Shown here one piece after another: positions 9,295-18,889 of a stretch of 64,000 bases of DNA. The stretch lies in contig RECI01000127.1 of the NCBI GenBank assembly GCA_007694095.1, forward strand, positions 1 to 64,000, read 5' to 3'. The position numbers and the translations under genes are program-made. How positions within the stretch are numbered: the stretch's first letter is position 1; every line of letters begins with the position of its first letter. Below the pieces are notes generated by a model. That model was not told where the DNA came from and did not search any database. It was given only the letters and a program-made list of their open reading frames with translations. This stretch comes from Balneolaceae bacterium. GTDB taxonomy: Bacteria > Bacteroidota > Rhodothermia > Balneolales > Balneolaceae.

Positions 9295-12156
9295 TTACCA
9301 ATTTTCTAATGTTTCATCCTGTTCGATGATTCTATCAAAGTAACGCAGATCAGAAAAATTTGAGTTATAAACTGCCTGGAAGCCGTACTGCCCAACCACA
9401 AAAGGCACCTGTATGACTGCTCCCTGCGGAGGGGCTCCGCTCATACTTGCTATTTCAACTCCGTTTTCGAGAATCCGGATGGTATAGGTTCCGATATTAT
9501 CAGGTGCCCTGATAACCGTTACCGTAGCGATATATGATCCTGGCGGAAGCCTCAGCGGGTATGTTCTTGATCCCCCCTCGGGTGTGGAACCCAGATTCCC
9601 CTGCCCTGAAACTGCCAGGCCAAACACATCGTCCGGCAATCTGCCTGAATCATACAATACAATAATCACATTAAAATTCCCTTCGGTTTCGCACCCTTCG
9701 TCAATCAAACCGTTGCCATCATTATCGATCCCATCACCGCAAATTTCAAAAGCACCCGTTCCTCCTGCCTGGATAATTTCCGGGTCTGTGCGTTCAGCTA
9801 TGGTGTCTCCCCTGTCTGTAACATCATGGGTGTTACAGCTGAAAATATTGAATTGGTTCTCCATTTCACCAATTCCTCTTTCCATTACATGAACCGGTTG
9901 ACCGGTTTGTGAAACAAGCTGTAATATTGAACTCAGGTCGATATTTAAATCATAGGCAGCACAAATTGCTCCTTCAAGAATCAGTTCCGTACTGATTTGA
10001 CGTGCTTCATCAATCATAAACCGGTAATCGGCCAATGTTTGCAAGGCCTCAGCATAAACAACCGCAATAATAGTATTTTCACACGGATTTGAATTTTGAT
10101 CGTTCACCTCCTTATAAAATTTGTTCAATGTATTTTGAAAATTGGCACTGATTCTGTTCCCTGTTGCGGCTATTTCCTGAAGGCGGGATAATCTTGCTGT
10201 TATGGCAATCTCATCGCATAGATAGCCATTTTCTTCACTTACTTCTTCAATTGCTTCTTTAATGTTGATACACCGGTCAAGCTCTTCACTGAATTCATAA
10301 CCTTCTTCGGTATTACAGCGGCATCGTTGAAGCTCATCATCCCAAACTTCAGTCACTTCATCGCATACTGGTGGTTCAATTTCTTGTTCTGTTTCTTCTT
10401 CCTCTACAGTTACCAGAGCATCAGCAGTAATACCCATGTACGACACAGTTATCACGAATTCACCTGCTTCAGAAGCAGTAAACGTATTGTTTCCGGAACT
10501 CCAGAATGTTACAGGATTCGCTGTGATATCCATCACAGTTTGATCTTCAAATACGGCAGTGGCTGTAAAGCTTGTTGATTCCCCGATCGCGAGTGTTACT
10601 GCATCCGGAACAAGAGTGAGCCTGACAGGAGTTCTTTCAACCTTTTTCAATACCAACACCCAGTTGTTAAAACCTTGCTGGTAAAACCGTCCTGAATCCT
10701 CAAATAAATCCTCACCTTGGCCTGCACGAATTGTAAAACGTGAGTCCAGCCGGCCCCGGGCAAAAACAAAATACGCGCCGTTGGCATCGGATACAGACTG
10801 GCCAAACCCTCCATCTTCGACGTCAAGTTCGACCGGTATATTTGATGCCGGCTCCCGGCCGGTTGCTGTTTCACGCATCACGGTTCCTTCTGCGTACACA
10901 TATTGTGTGAGTACATCTGAAATTCGGCGTATTTCATTGTGCTTTTCTGACGAGAAGAGCCACAGCCCCACAAATGAAGACTCACCGTCAGAAAGCAGTA
11001 ATCTCATAGACTCCCAGAGCCCCATTTCCTCAAGGATACGTTGATGAATGTAATTTCTTACAGATTCACTGAACAGCCGGAAGTGCTGTTTAGCCTGATC
11101 GATAAATACTCCGGGATTAGACCTGGCCTGAGAAACCATTAGTTCCGCACGGTAACCTTCCGATATTGCACCCCGATATTGGGCTGGCATGGCATCAAAA
11201 TAACGATAAACGGTTTGGAATTCACGTATAACAATCCAGCCTCTCTCTCTTCCGAAGGATCTGTCATAGACAAAGTAGTCCATGGATAAGCTTACGAAGT
11301 TTTGAAATACCTGTACATTTGACCCAAGAAGAGAAAATTGGGACGTAACATCAAAAAACTCTGTCGCATATCCGCCGCTCTTTTCAAAATTTCTTTCAAA
11401 ATAGGCTTGAGCATTAGCATAAGAGCTCCAGCCGCCTCCGAGATTTCCCTGACGGGCATTTTCTATTTTACCCTGCAGGTCAACCAATTTGCCGGCGATG
11501 ATTTTTACCGACTCAGCATAACCTTCAAAGATTTTATTCATTGGATAGGGCAGTTTGCCGGCCGCTCCACCGATGGCCTCCCCGATCAATAACAGGCCGC
11601 GGGTAGGATCTCCCCTTGCACCTTCCGGATTATACTTTTGGAATTGATCAACAAAATCAATCACATTTTTCGCATTACCTATGATAGCTGCTGCATCGCT
11701 AAAACCTTTTTTAGCATCTCCAAGCATTTGAAAGGCTCTGCTCGATTCAAAATCGGAGAGGATCTCCTCCATCGTCATTTTTGCTTCCATAACAGCTTCA
11801 TGCGCCTCAATTCCTGCAGATTCATACAGGAGGTCGATATATTGCTGGCATTCACGTCCTGTATCACCCCGTCCGGATACGCACTCCCTAAATTGATTAT
11901 AGTATCCCTCTGTCTTTGCGATTCGGCTGTTCCATTCTTTAATGCTGCCACCAAAATCATTCAAAATGTGATTGGCTTCCTCTAGTGCCTCTGCCGGTGT
12001 TTGTGCATATAAATGGTGTTGGGGAATCAATTCCGCCATGGAAATCAGAAGGATCAATAATACCGCAATCTGGTTCAACCGACCGAATCTGCAATTCATT
12101 AGAGCAGCCAGAAACCCGGACAGTTGAAAATGACATGAATCGTTATTATAACCCAT
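9295..12156 (-). CDS. Large secreted multidomain protein with Ig-like and MopE-type motifs
   Basis: Function unknown; probably exported and cell-surface or periplasmic. The 953 aa start with an extended signal peptide (hydrophobic core about 29-42, cleavage near LYAQ52). Residues 53-420 are mostly helical. About 421-505 look like a carboxypeptidase-regulatory/CNA-type beta domain. About 508-585 form a bacterial Ig-like domain (VPDAVTLAIGESTSFTA). About 598-630 hold a Cys-bearing segment (VWDDELQRCRC). Residues 806-822 carry a MopE-type acidic motif CGDGIDNDGNGLIDEGC, probably metal-binding. The end is another beta sandwich. The ATG at 12156 is supported by a perfect AGGAGG six bases upstream, located inside the last codons of the SH3-barrel gene, so the two are translationally coupled. 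Confidence 0.75.
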   Translation of the reverse strand: MGYNNDSCHFQLSGFLAALMNCRFGRLNQIAVLLILLISMAELIPQHHLYAQTPAEALEEANHILNDFGGSIKEWNSRIAKTEGYYNQFRECVSGRGDTGRECQQYIDLLYESAGIEAHEAVMEAKMTMEEILSDFESSRAFQMLGDAKKGFSDAAAIIGNAKNVIDFVDQFQKYNPEGARGDPTRGLLLIGEAIGGAAGKLPYPMNKIFEGYAESVKIIAGKLVDLQGKIENARQGNLGGGWSSYANAQAYFERNFEKSGGYATEFFDVTSQFSLLGSNVQVFQNFVSLSMDYFVYDRSFGRERGWIVIREFQTVYRYFDAMPAQYRGAISEGYRAELMVSQARSNPGVFIDQAKQHFRLFSESVRNYIHQRILEEMGLWESMRLLLSDGESSFVGLWLFSSEKHNEIRRISDVLTQYVYAEGTVMRETATGREPASNIPVELDVEDGGFGQSVSDANGAYFVFARGRLDSRFTIRAGQGEDLFEDSGRFYQQGFNNWVLVLKKVERTPVRLTLVPDAVTLAIGESTSFTATAVFEDQTVMDITANPVTFWSSGNNTFTASEAGEFVITVSYMGITADALVTVEEEETEQEIEPPVCDEVTEVWDDELQRCRCNTEEGYEFSEELDRCINIKEAIEEVSEENGYLCDEIAITARLSRLQEIAATGNRISANFQNTLNKFYKEVNDQNSNPCENTIIAVVYAEALQTLADYRFMIDEARQISTELILEGAICAAYDLNIDLSSILQLVSQTGQPVHVMERGIGEMENQFNIFSCNTHDVTDRGDTIAERTDPEIIQAGGTGAFEICGDGIDNDGNGLIDEGCETEGNFNVIIVLYDSGRLPDDVFGLAVSGQGNLGSTPEGGSRTYPLRLPPGSYIATVTVIRAPDNIGTYTIRILENGVEIASMSGAPPQGAVIQVPFVVGQYGFQAVYNSNFSDLRYFDRIIEQDETLENW

Positions 12157-12159
12157 TTT

Positions 12160-14256
12160 TTACCTCCTAAACTGTAGTTGATCAAACCGGTATTGAATGC
12201 CACCAGTGAATCGCATACCGCTTCGTGAATCAACCGGGTTAATGCTTATCGCTTCCGTAACATCCAGGTCAATATTGTAATAACTTAAATCTGCTCGCAG
12301 TAAAAAAAACTCCCCTAAGGGAATGAGAATACCGCTACTGAATTGTATGGTTGCAGGCATACGTGTTTTTAATTCGCCCTCAGTAATAAGGCCTGTTCTG
12401 GTATCAATGCTTATTTCGTTACTGTACACATAGGATCTCTGGTATCTGAAGGTCCCATATACAGAAGCTTTTTGAATAACAGTATGCACCCGGCCTTCTA
12501 ACCCTGCACGCAGGCTGTTTCCATTTCGCTCGATCGTTATATCATCAGGATCCAGCAGGAACTGGGCTCCGATAACCGGACCTATTTCAAATTTTTGAAA
12601 TTTATAACCGAATCGGCTGAAGAAATCGATACGGTGAAGCCGGTCTTTATCATCCCAGTACCTTCCGAAAAGGTTCAGGTCAAAAAACATTCTGTCATTA
12701 ACAATGCTTCTGTCAGCTCTTACATCAAGATAATCTGAGAGACGAGTGCCTTCCCCGGTATGATATACATACTGAACCGATACTGACGTCCGCCTGAAAT
12801 TTCCAACCGAGAACTGCCTCCACTGATTCTGAAATCGAAAACGCATCTGATCAAAATCGGGATTATTCGGATACTGCCTGATCATAAATCTCAGAGTGCT
12901 GACTCGAGCTGACTGAATCCATTCCAGATCTGCAATTCCGAGATAATGATTATTTCCTTCAGCCTCACGCGCATAAATAAGCTGTTCACCCTCACCTCTT
13001 AGCGTAAAACTCCCATTTTTTGTTAACAATCGTAACCGGGCAACCGGGTTTATTCGTGTATAGTCAAGAAAACTTATATCACTGCTTTGGATCCGTCCTC
13101 TGATTCCAAAATCAGCCTGCTTGTTTTGACCGTGATACATCAGACCAGAATTGAAGCCGGCTCCCTGAAATTCATTTCCGCCCTCAGCCTCATATGATTT
13201 CGAAGTCGCCTGGATGTCACTAAAAAACCGGATATCAGAACGCAGCTCATGTTCAAGATTAAATCCCGCTCCAACATTTTTAAAGTTATTTCTGCGGAAT
13301 TGTTCATCATTATAAGAGTTATAATTAAGGTTGGCCCTTATGCGTGTAACCTCAGATCGGTTATGAAATAAGTGCAGATTAACATTATTAGCGGTATAAG
13401 GTGTTTGAACCACATCGAGGTTATGGTTCAGGTTCACATTTACATTCGTCTGCGGATTAATAATTACATTTCCCGCAAGATGAAACGCACGTGATGTTGC
13501 TGTCTCTTTTCCTGCCGCTTCATATGATGATGATCCCAGGCTGGCAGATAATGTTCCATTAAAGTGTACAGGCTGTTTATCCGATACAGCTACCTGTTGA
13601 ACAGGACTCAGTTTTTTGTAGTAATGTGTGGCGTATGCATAAGAAATGATAATTTTTTCTTTTTCTGACTGATATTCTCCAAACAGATTTTCATCTGCAT
13701 TATTTCCACTACTGATAATGGAATGGTACGTATCATCGAAATCCTTAAAGAGATTGATGGCATTTACGTTTTTCTTTGAAATATCATTGTAGATTGCGTC
13801 AAATAATTCTCTTACTTCAAGATCTGCCGATAAAGGATTCTTACCGATTTTCCGGACTCTTCCATTCAGTCCTGTAATCTGCACATCATCTTTGTGGATC
13901 CATCCCGGCCTGCCGTCGCGCATACTGATTCTGAACCAATCATCTCTCTCCTCTGAAACAAGGTACTCTTCATCGGTATACGTAACGGCAAGTATGGTAG
14001 AAGTCAGTAAATCCGACTCCCTGATTACAGCGTCACGGCTTACGATGCGAATGTATAAATCATCAGTAATTTCATCGGTATCCATATCCAATTCAAACTG
14101 CTCTGCAATTAACAGGAATGAAGCAGTACTCCTTTGAATCTCTAATCGTAGTGATTGGATCTCTTTTAGTACATCATCAATTTTATCAGGATCGGAACCG
14201 TGTACTTCATTTATGATAAGGAAGAGAATAGTAATAAGGAAAAGAATCAATTTCAT
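12160..14256 (-). CDS. Bacterial SH3-domain plus outer-membrane beta-barrel protein
   Basis: A 698-aa exported protein. A signal peptide (MKLILFLITILFLIINEVHG) is followed by a short helical stretch and an SH3b-like domain at about 70-130 (SEERDDWFRISMRDGRPGWIHKDDV), a type that often binds peptidoglycan. From about 230 to the end the sequence is a long series of amphipathic, aromatic-rich beta strands ending QYRFDQLQFRR, as in an outer-membrane barrel of around 20 strands. Such an arrangement would anchor a barrel to the cell wall. It is the first gene of a coupled pair with the 953-aa secreted protein (gap of 3 bases). No catalytic motif is seen; a role in export or display of its partner is inference. 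Confidence 0.75.
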   Translation of the reverse strand: MKLILFLITILFLIINEVHGSDPDKIDDVLKEIQSLRLEIQRSTASFLLIAEQFELDMDTDEITDDLYIRIVSRDAVIRESDLLTSTILAVTYTDEEYLVSEERDDWFRISMRDGRPGWIHKDDVQITGLNGRVRKIGKNPLSADLEVRELFDAIYNDISKKNVNAINLFKDFDDTYHSIISSGNNADENLFGEYQSEKEKIIISYAYATHYYKKLSPVQQVAVSDKQPVHFNGTLSASLGSSSYEAAGKETATSRAFHLAGNVIINPQTNVNVNLNHNLDVVQTPYTANNVNLHLFHNRSEVTRIRANLNYNSYNDEQFRRNNFKNVGAGFNLEHELRSDIRFFSDIQATSKSYEAEGGNEFQGAGFNSGLMYHGQNKQADFGIRGRIQSSDISFLDYTRINPVARLRLLTKNGSFTLRGEGEQLIYAREAEGNNHYLGIADLEWIQSARVSTLRFMIRQYPNNPDFDQMRFRFQNQWRQFSVGNFRRTSVSVQYVYHTGEGTRLSDYLDVRADRSIVNDRMFFDLNLFGRYWDDKDRLHRIDFFSRFGYKFQKFEIGPVIGAQFLLDPDDITIERNGNSLRAGLEGRVHTVIQKASVYGTFRYQRSYVYSNEISIDTRTGLITEGELKTRMPATIQFSSGILIPLGEFFLLRADLSYYNIDLDVTEAISINPVDSRSGMRFTGGIQYRFDQLQFRR
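12163..12168 (-). promoter_or_regulatory. Strong Shine-Dalgarno encoded by the last two sense codons of the upstream gene
   Basis: On the minus strand the end of the SH3-barrel gene reads TTT AGG AGG TAA. The AGGAGG is a perfect anti-16S match placed six bases before the ATG at 12156 of the 953-aa gene. This decides the start of that gene over the inner ATG at 12099 and implies coupled translation of the pair. Confidence 0.85.
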
Positions 14257-14472
14257 AAGGCAGATGATTTCGTTGAACTCATACCCCGTTACAAGTAAGT
14301 AAACTGAAGGGGTATAAAGATGAAATACCTACCGATAGGTATATAGAATATCACAATACCGGAATAATTTTACTTAAGAAACAATTCGATACTGCATAAT
14401 TTTATTAGCTGAATTTGCGGTTGAAGGTAGATTTGATCAGATATTTTAAATCGAACTCTAAACTATTAGAAA

Positions 14473-15039
14473 ATGAAAAATATTATATTCTACATTTTAA
14501 TTGCAGCATTTGTCTTATGCCTGCACGCATGTTCCGATAGCACCAGCGCTGTTGAGGATGAGGAAAATAATGATGAAACCCTTGTTGATATGCAACCTGG
14601 GTCAGGAGCCTATTCACTAACCGGTGCAATAAACAGGGATGTAACCGGATTTGCAGATTTTTATTACGTGGTAGAAGACGGCATTGTATTTCTTGTCATG
14701 TACATAACCGAAGAGTCCGGCAACTATTTTGATCTTGAGTTCACAATGGCATATAAAGGCAGTACACTTCCAGCTGCCGGTACATTCAAAGTTGGACAGT
14801 TATCCGGAAATCCGGAATATGTTTACGGAGTTTTCCAGAGCCTTGAAGATGAATCCATATTATACTGTACGGATTGGGTTGGGGCTGATAATAGCTCTGG
14901 AACGCTGGTTATTACAGAAATCTCCCATGAAAGTTTAAAAGGGACGTTTGAGTTTGAGGCAAAACCAAGCTTTGATAACGGCTCAACTGAAACGCTTACA
15001 TTCACGAACGGAAGGTTTCATGCCAGGGTATGGAACTGA
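14473..15039 (+). CDS. Small lipoprotein, unknown function
   Basis: A 188-aa predicted lipoprotein with signal MKNIIFYILIAAFVLCLHAC and lipobox Cys at residue 20, followed by an acidic Ser-rich linker typical of exported lipoproteins in this group. The mature part is beta-rich with a GTFEFEAKPS...LTFTNGRF ending. The pattern resembles the DUF6252-like small lipoproteins of Bacteroidota, which is only an impression. It is the only plus-strand gene in the 7.9-20 kb block and is divergent from the SH3-barrel gene (216-base gap). Confidence 0.65.
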   Translation: MKNIIFYILIAAFVLCLHACSDSTSAVEDEENNDETLVDMQPGSGAYSLTGAINRDVTGFADFYYVVEDGIVFLVMYITEESGNYFDLEFTMAYKGSTLPAAGTFKVGQLSGNPEYVYGVFQSLEDESILYCTDWVGADNSSGTLVITEISHESLKGTFEFEAKPSFDNGSTETLTFTNGRFHARVWN

Positions 15040-15116
15040 TGGGTGAGTATTTCATCGAATACTCTCTGATTTATATAACTGAAAATGCTGTAAAGCAATC
15101 TTCTGAATTATTCTTG

Positions 15117-17054
15117 TCAGCCAAAAGGTATATTCAAAAAAACAGACGTACCTGAGTTTATTGAACTTTTTACAATGAACTCACCTTTTAAATCATGCAT
15201 GCGTTGCCGGATAGTTGTGAAACCCTGTCCCCAGGATGTATTCGCTGTATCAAATCCCTGTCCATTATCACGAACTGCAATACTCAACAGATCATCATTC
15301 TGAGTGAGACTTACCTCGACAAAACTTGCATGAGAATGTTTAATAACATTTGACAAGAGTTCCTGAACAGATTTAAAAATGCCGGTTTCTGTTTCAGCCT
15401 CCATTCTGCTGTTGTATTTCGTTCCTGTGACGGTGATTTGAATATTTCTTGCCAGGGAAATGTTTTCAGCCATCGCTTCAATTGCAGGCAGTAAACCTTT
15501 GTGAATAAGCACACCTTTTCTTTTTGTATGTGCCATATCACGGACATGATCGTATGTCAGATTAAGTATGTGGTTTGCCTTTTCATGCAGTTTTTTAAAT
15601 TCGTTTGAATAGCCATTCAGACCAAGGCTATCCAGATACAGTTTCAGTGTGGCCAATAAGCTGCCAACCTGATCGTGCAGTTCTTCTGAAATTTTCTCAC
15701 GTTCATGTTCTCTTCCGGTCATCATTGCCTTGATACCAAGCCACTCCTGTTCTCGCATCAACTGATCCATTCTTTGTTTTTCTATTTTTTCATTTTGCTC
15801 AGAAATCCGTCTTTTCTTGTTATTATTTTTTAGAAAAAGAAGGGTAATTACAAGCGATGATGCCAGTAGTATTGAAACTCCGAAAAATATGAGACGGTTT
15901 TGATTTTGAACTGATTGCAGGCGGGCAATTTCAAATTCCATCCGGTCTTTTTCGTATAATGTGCGCAATTCGTCGATCACCTTTTGGCGATCTGCTGAAA
16001 AAATACTGTCTTTTGCTGCCAGCGTTCTATCGAAATAAATGATTGCAGAGTCCGGCTGACCCGCTGCAATGTAAGCCTTTGAGAGATTTCCCAGCAGTGG
16101 CCATCGTTCTTCTGAAACGGTTAATGAAAGTCCTTTATGTAAATACCTGATTGCTTCATCAGGATTACCTAAAAATATATGAATCTGGCCAAGATTATTG
16201 TAGGTAGGTACCAGGTCTGAAGCCGTACCGGTTATCATTTTTGATTCCAGTGATTTTTCATAGTACTCTAATGCTAATGGGTATTCACCGGCAGAGAAGG
16301 CAAACTGACCCAGATTGTTGTAAATAATTCCTAATGCATACGAATCATTCAGTTTCTCTCCTAAGGCTTCCGCTTTTTTATTATATGTTAATGATTTATC
16401 CAAATCATTCAGTTTAAGGTACTGTCCGGCAAGATTTGTAAGAGTGATGATTTCATATTGTTGTATCCTGAAATTTTGGAAAACCGTTAATGCCATCTCG
16501 TTATATTCTACAGAACGCTGATGATCACCTGTATCTGCAAAAATACCCGCCATATTTGTATGGCACATTGCAAGATTAATTTCATCACCAATACTTTCAA
16601 AAAATGCTGCGCTCTCCATAAAGACTTCGAACGCTTTCTGATGTTTCTTTTGCCTGAGTAAAGAAACCCCAATTCGATTATTTGCAGAAGCTGATTTTTT
16701 TAATTGCCCTGCAACTTCAAAGTAATTTCTTGCCTGATTGAACGCCTCTTCAGCTAATTCAAAAAATCCTCCCAAAAAATACAGCCTCCCCTTTCCGTCC
16801 CACACTAAACCAAGAATAGAATCAGATTCAGCAGACTTAAGAGCTATTTTAAGATAATCAAGGGCAGTTTCTTCATCTTCAGAAGATATCAACTGAGATA
16901 AACCGACCATTACAAGCGCAATTGAATCAGACTTTGCAATTCTTTCAATACCTTTCGAATTGTTCACCAGATCGATATTTTTTGCACAAAGGCTACTTGC
17001 TTGACTTTGAGTCAGAGTAATAGTAACAATAATATATATTGCAAAATGAATCAC
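15117..17054 (-). CDS. TPR-domain sensor histidine kinase (HisKA_3 type)
   Basis: Inner-membrane histidine kinase of 645 aa. A signal-like segment (1-20) exports a periplasmic sensor of about 8 tetratricopeptide repeats (about 60-345, for example ALEYYEKSLE, AIRYLHKGLS). One transmembrane helix (about 388-408) and a coiled coil follow. The HisKA_3 dimerisation helix carries phospho-acceptor H460 in ISEELHDQVGSLL. The ATPase domain has the N box ELLSNVIKHS (565-574) and DNGQGFD (596-602). The start is GTG, supported by an AGGA just upstream. Kinases of this class phosphorylate NarL-type regulators; the one at 7876-8508 is the likely partner. The TPR domain suggests that it senses a protein ligand, perhaps one of the neighbouring envelope proteins. 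Confidence 0.88.
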   Translation of the reverse strand: MIHFAIYIIVTITLTQSQASSLCAKNIDLVNNSKGIERIAKSDSIALVMVGLSQLISSEDEETALDYLKIALKSAESDSILGLVWDGKGRLYFLGGFFELAEEAFNQARNYFEVAGQLKKSASANNRIGVSLLRQKKHQKAFEVFMESAAFFESIGDEINLAMCHTNMAGIFADTGDHQRSVEYNEMALTVFQNFRIQQYEIITLTNLAGQYLKLNDLDKSLTYNKKAEALGEKLNDSYALGIIYNNLGQFAFSAGEYPLALEYYEKSLESKMITGTASDLVPTYNNLGQIHIFLGNPDEAIRYLHKGLSLTVSEERWPLLGNLSKAYIAAGQPDSAIIYFDRTLAAKDSIFSADRQKVIDELRTLYEKDRMEFEIARLQSVQNQNRLIFFGVSILLASSLVITLLFLKNNNKKRRISEQNEKIEKQRMDQLMREQEWLGIKAMMTGREHEREKISEELHDQVGSLLATLKLYLDSLGLNGYSNEFKKLHEKANHILNLTYDHVRDMAHTKRKGVLIHKGLLPAIEAMAENISLARNIQITVTGTKYNSRMEAETETGIFKSVQELLSNVIKHSHASFVEVSLTQNDDLLSIAVRDNGQGFDTANTSWGQGFTTIRQRMHDLKGEFIVKSSINSGTSVFLNIPFG

Positions 17055-17346
17055 TCTTTCCTGCCTCTTTACAGATTTGAGTGAAAAAATTGATTTTTAA
17101 AAGTGAACTAAACACTATTCAAGACCAAAGATGCCAAAGACCTTAACTGCCTGTAGCTTTACTAACCAACTGTTATGTTACATTTACCTTTATGATTTTT
17201 CCAAAAAAAATCAATTCTGTTTGATGCATGCCGGTTTGACAGATATACCTCTATCATTAGATAAACAATACTCCAAATACTTTTCATTGCATCATGTTTC
17301 AAGAAACCCTGATATCTCTGATGCATGTTGTATCTTACTTTTAAAA

Positions 17347-18387
17347 TCATAAAACAGGAGTAGGCTCGCCATACCCCCGAACTTCAAAAATTGTACCTGT
17401 TTCACAAATTACGACCCTGTCGCGACTGTAACCAAGATGTGAATTATAAAGCCGAAATCTGCCTGAATGTACACGGAATACAGATCGCTCATCCGGCTCA
17501 TCGTAAATCATCACTTCATCAGGATTGATATGCCCGCCATCCACCAAAATTGCACCAACAGCTTGTGCAATCATATCTTTTTCCTGTTGGTCTAATTCAC
17601 CAAAGCTGCGTCCCCGTGTCATCATTTGCACCATGGGCCCCGCCTGTGGATGATTCAGGTAACCTTCGGCTTCAAGATCCATGTATTCCATTGAAATAGC
17701 TGTAATGACTGCATGTTGCTTGATGGCCCGCTGCTCAGATGCGTTTAAATCATTTAAGCTTCTGCCAAATAACATTCCTGAAATGTGCCTTTTAATCACC
17801 GGATGCTCCATAACCGGAACCATTGATCTTGTGCCAATATCCCCGGAAACAACTTCAATGACTACTGTTTCATTACGATTTCTCTGCATAGTAGCAACTG
17901 AATTATTGGTCCTGATTACTGTATTAAACGAATAGCTAACCGGTTCAGCAATCTCAAAACGCATGGACCCGGTCAACAAATCTAACTCCAATTCACGGGA
18001 ACTCCATCTGCCGTCGTCAGCTATTGGCCGCAAATCACTGCAATAGAGTCCTCCTTTTCTAAAGCTTGCCTCCGACATTTCGTTCAAGAGCAAACGGCTG
18101 CTCCGTTCTTGTGTGCCATCCTCTAAAAACAGCACTACACTTGATCCGGAAGACGTTTGAATAGTTGAACCAGGCTGAATGGCAGTCCCCAGTGAAGCGG
18201 GTTTGTGACTGCCATTCATATCAACTATAGTAACAGTTCCGGTAAATGAGCCAAGTCGTGCCATGTGCCCTGCGCTTTGGTCCGGATCGCAAGACTCACC
18301 CGGATTTTGTGCAAGTAGCAATACATTATTTAATCCAAACAGCAGAATTAAAAGAAATAGTTTGATAGGAATATTAAAAGTTTGCAT
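17347..18387 (-). CDS. FecR-domain exported protein
   Basis: A 346-aa protein with a signal peptide (MQTFNIPIKLFLLILLFGLN, ending LLLAQ). Residues 45-160 form a FecR-like beta domain (GSFTGTVTIVDMNG, GTAIQPGSTIQTSSGSSVVLFLEDGT). A second FecR-like stretch near the end (GRFRLYNSHLGYSRDRVVICETG) closes the protein. Between them sit two related helical segments (GRSLNDLNASEQRAIKQ and GRSFGELDQQEKDMIAQ), which look like an internal duplication. No anti-sigma N-terminus or sigma-factor gene is present, so this is not a classic FecR regulator; it is more like the secreted FecR proteins found beside large surface proteins. It sits 292 bases upstream of the kinase gene on the same strand. Confidence 0.75.
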   Translation of the reverse strand: MQTFNIPIKLFLLILLFGLNNVLLLAQNPGESCDPDQSAGHMARLGSFTGTVTIVDMNGSHKPASLGTAIQPGSTIQTSSGSSVVLFLEDGTQERSSRLLLNEMSEASFRKGGLYCSDLRPIADDGRWSSRELELDLLTGSMRFEIAEPVSYSFNTVIRTNNSVATMQRNRNETVVIEVVSGDIGTRSMVPVMEHPVIKRHISGMLFGRSLNDLNASEQRAIKQHAVITAISMEYMDLEAEGYLNHPQAGPMVQMMTRGRSFGELDQQEKDMIAQAVGAILVDGGHINPDEVMIYDEPDERSVFRVHSGRFRLYNSHLGYSRDRVVICETGTIFEVRGYGEPTPVL

Positions 18388-18827
18388 AAATAAACCTCAT
18401 AGTGATTTAATTTTGGTTAACAGCAAACTCTCTTTAATTGAGATTTACCGGTTATAAAATAACAAGTAAAAGCCTCTCTGATGTTTGCACCATTAAATCA
18501 TATCCAATGGTGTATATAAAAAGATATGCAAGTTTTTGATTTTGAACTCAAAATTCCGCTTTTCACGGATATTGTAAAAAGGATGCCCATGAAAGACTGG
18601 CTGTCAACATAAAAGTCCCGATTTTATCATTTCCCCTTATCACAAAACCTTCTGTCGGGTACTTTTACCAGGTTTATGTCATCAGTAAAATTGCAGATAC
18701 CCGGTGATACTACTAACTAAAAGTAACTCTCTAAACACAAAAAACTTTGTTAAGTACAATCATCAAAACAGTTAAACCTGAATTGGAATCAGTTCACAGC
18801 AAGAAAAAAAGTGAGTCCCGTATTCAT
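18388..18827. other. 440-base gap without a recognisable gene
   Basis: AT-rich sequence between the FecR gene and the terminator of the OmpA gene. I see no ORF with coding character, no RNA gene and no strong repeat. It should contain the promoter of the FecR gene near its left end, but I cannot point to a convincing box. Confidence 0.5.
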
Positions 18828-18864
18828 CAAAAAAAAGGCTGCCGTGTTTCCATGGCAGCCTTTC
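18828..18864 (-). terminator. Rho-independent terminator of the OmpA gene
   Basis: AGGCTGCC (18836-18843) pairs with GGCAGCCT (18854-18861) around a 10-base loop. Read on the minus strand the stem is followed by a run of T. It lies 26 bases past the OmpA stop codon. Confidence 0.9.
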
Positions 18865-18889
18865 GAAAAAATTGCGCTTTAAGATGATT

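Noticed and set aside
17131-17352. 73-aa plus-strand ORF between kinase and FecR genes
   Set aside because: Low-complexity, no start signal or motif, and it overlaps the FecR stop; the 292-base gap appears gene-free.
17347-18387. Iron-uptake FecIR regulatory system with the TonB receptor
   Set aside because: No sigma-factor gene, no anti-sigma N-terminus, and the TonB receptor is 11 kb away without an N-terminal signalling domain.
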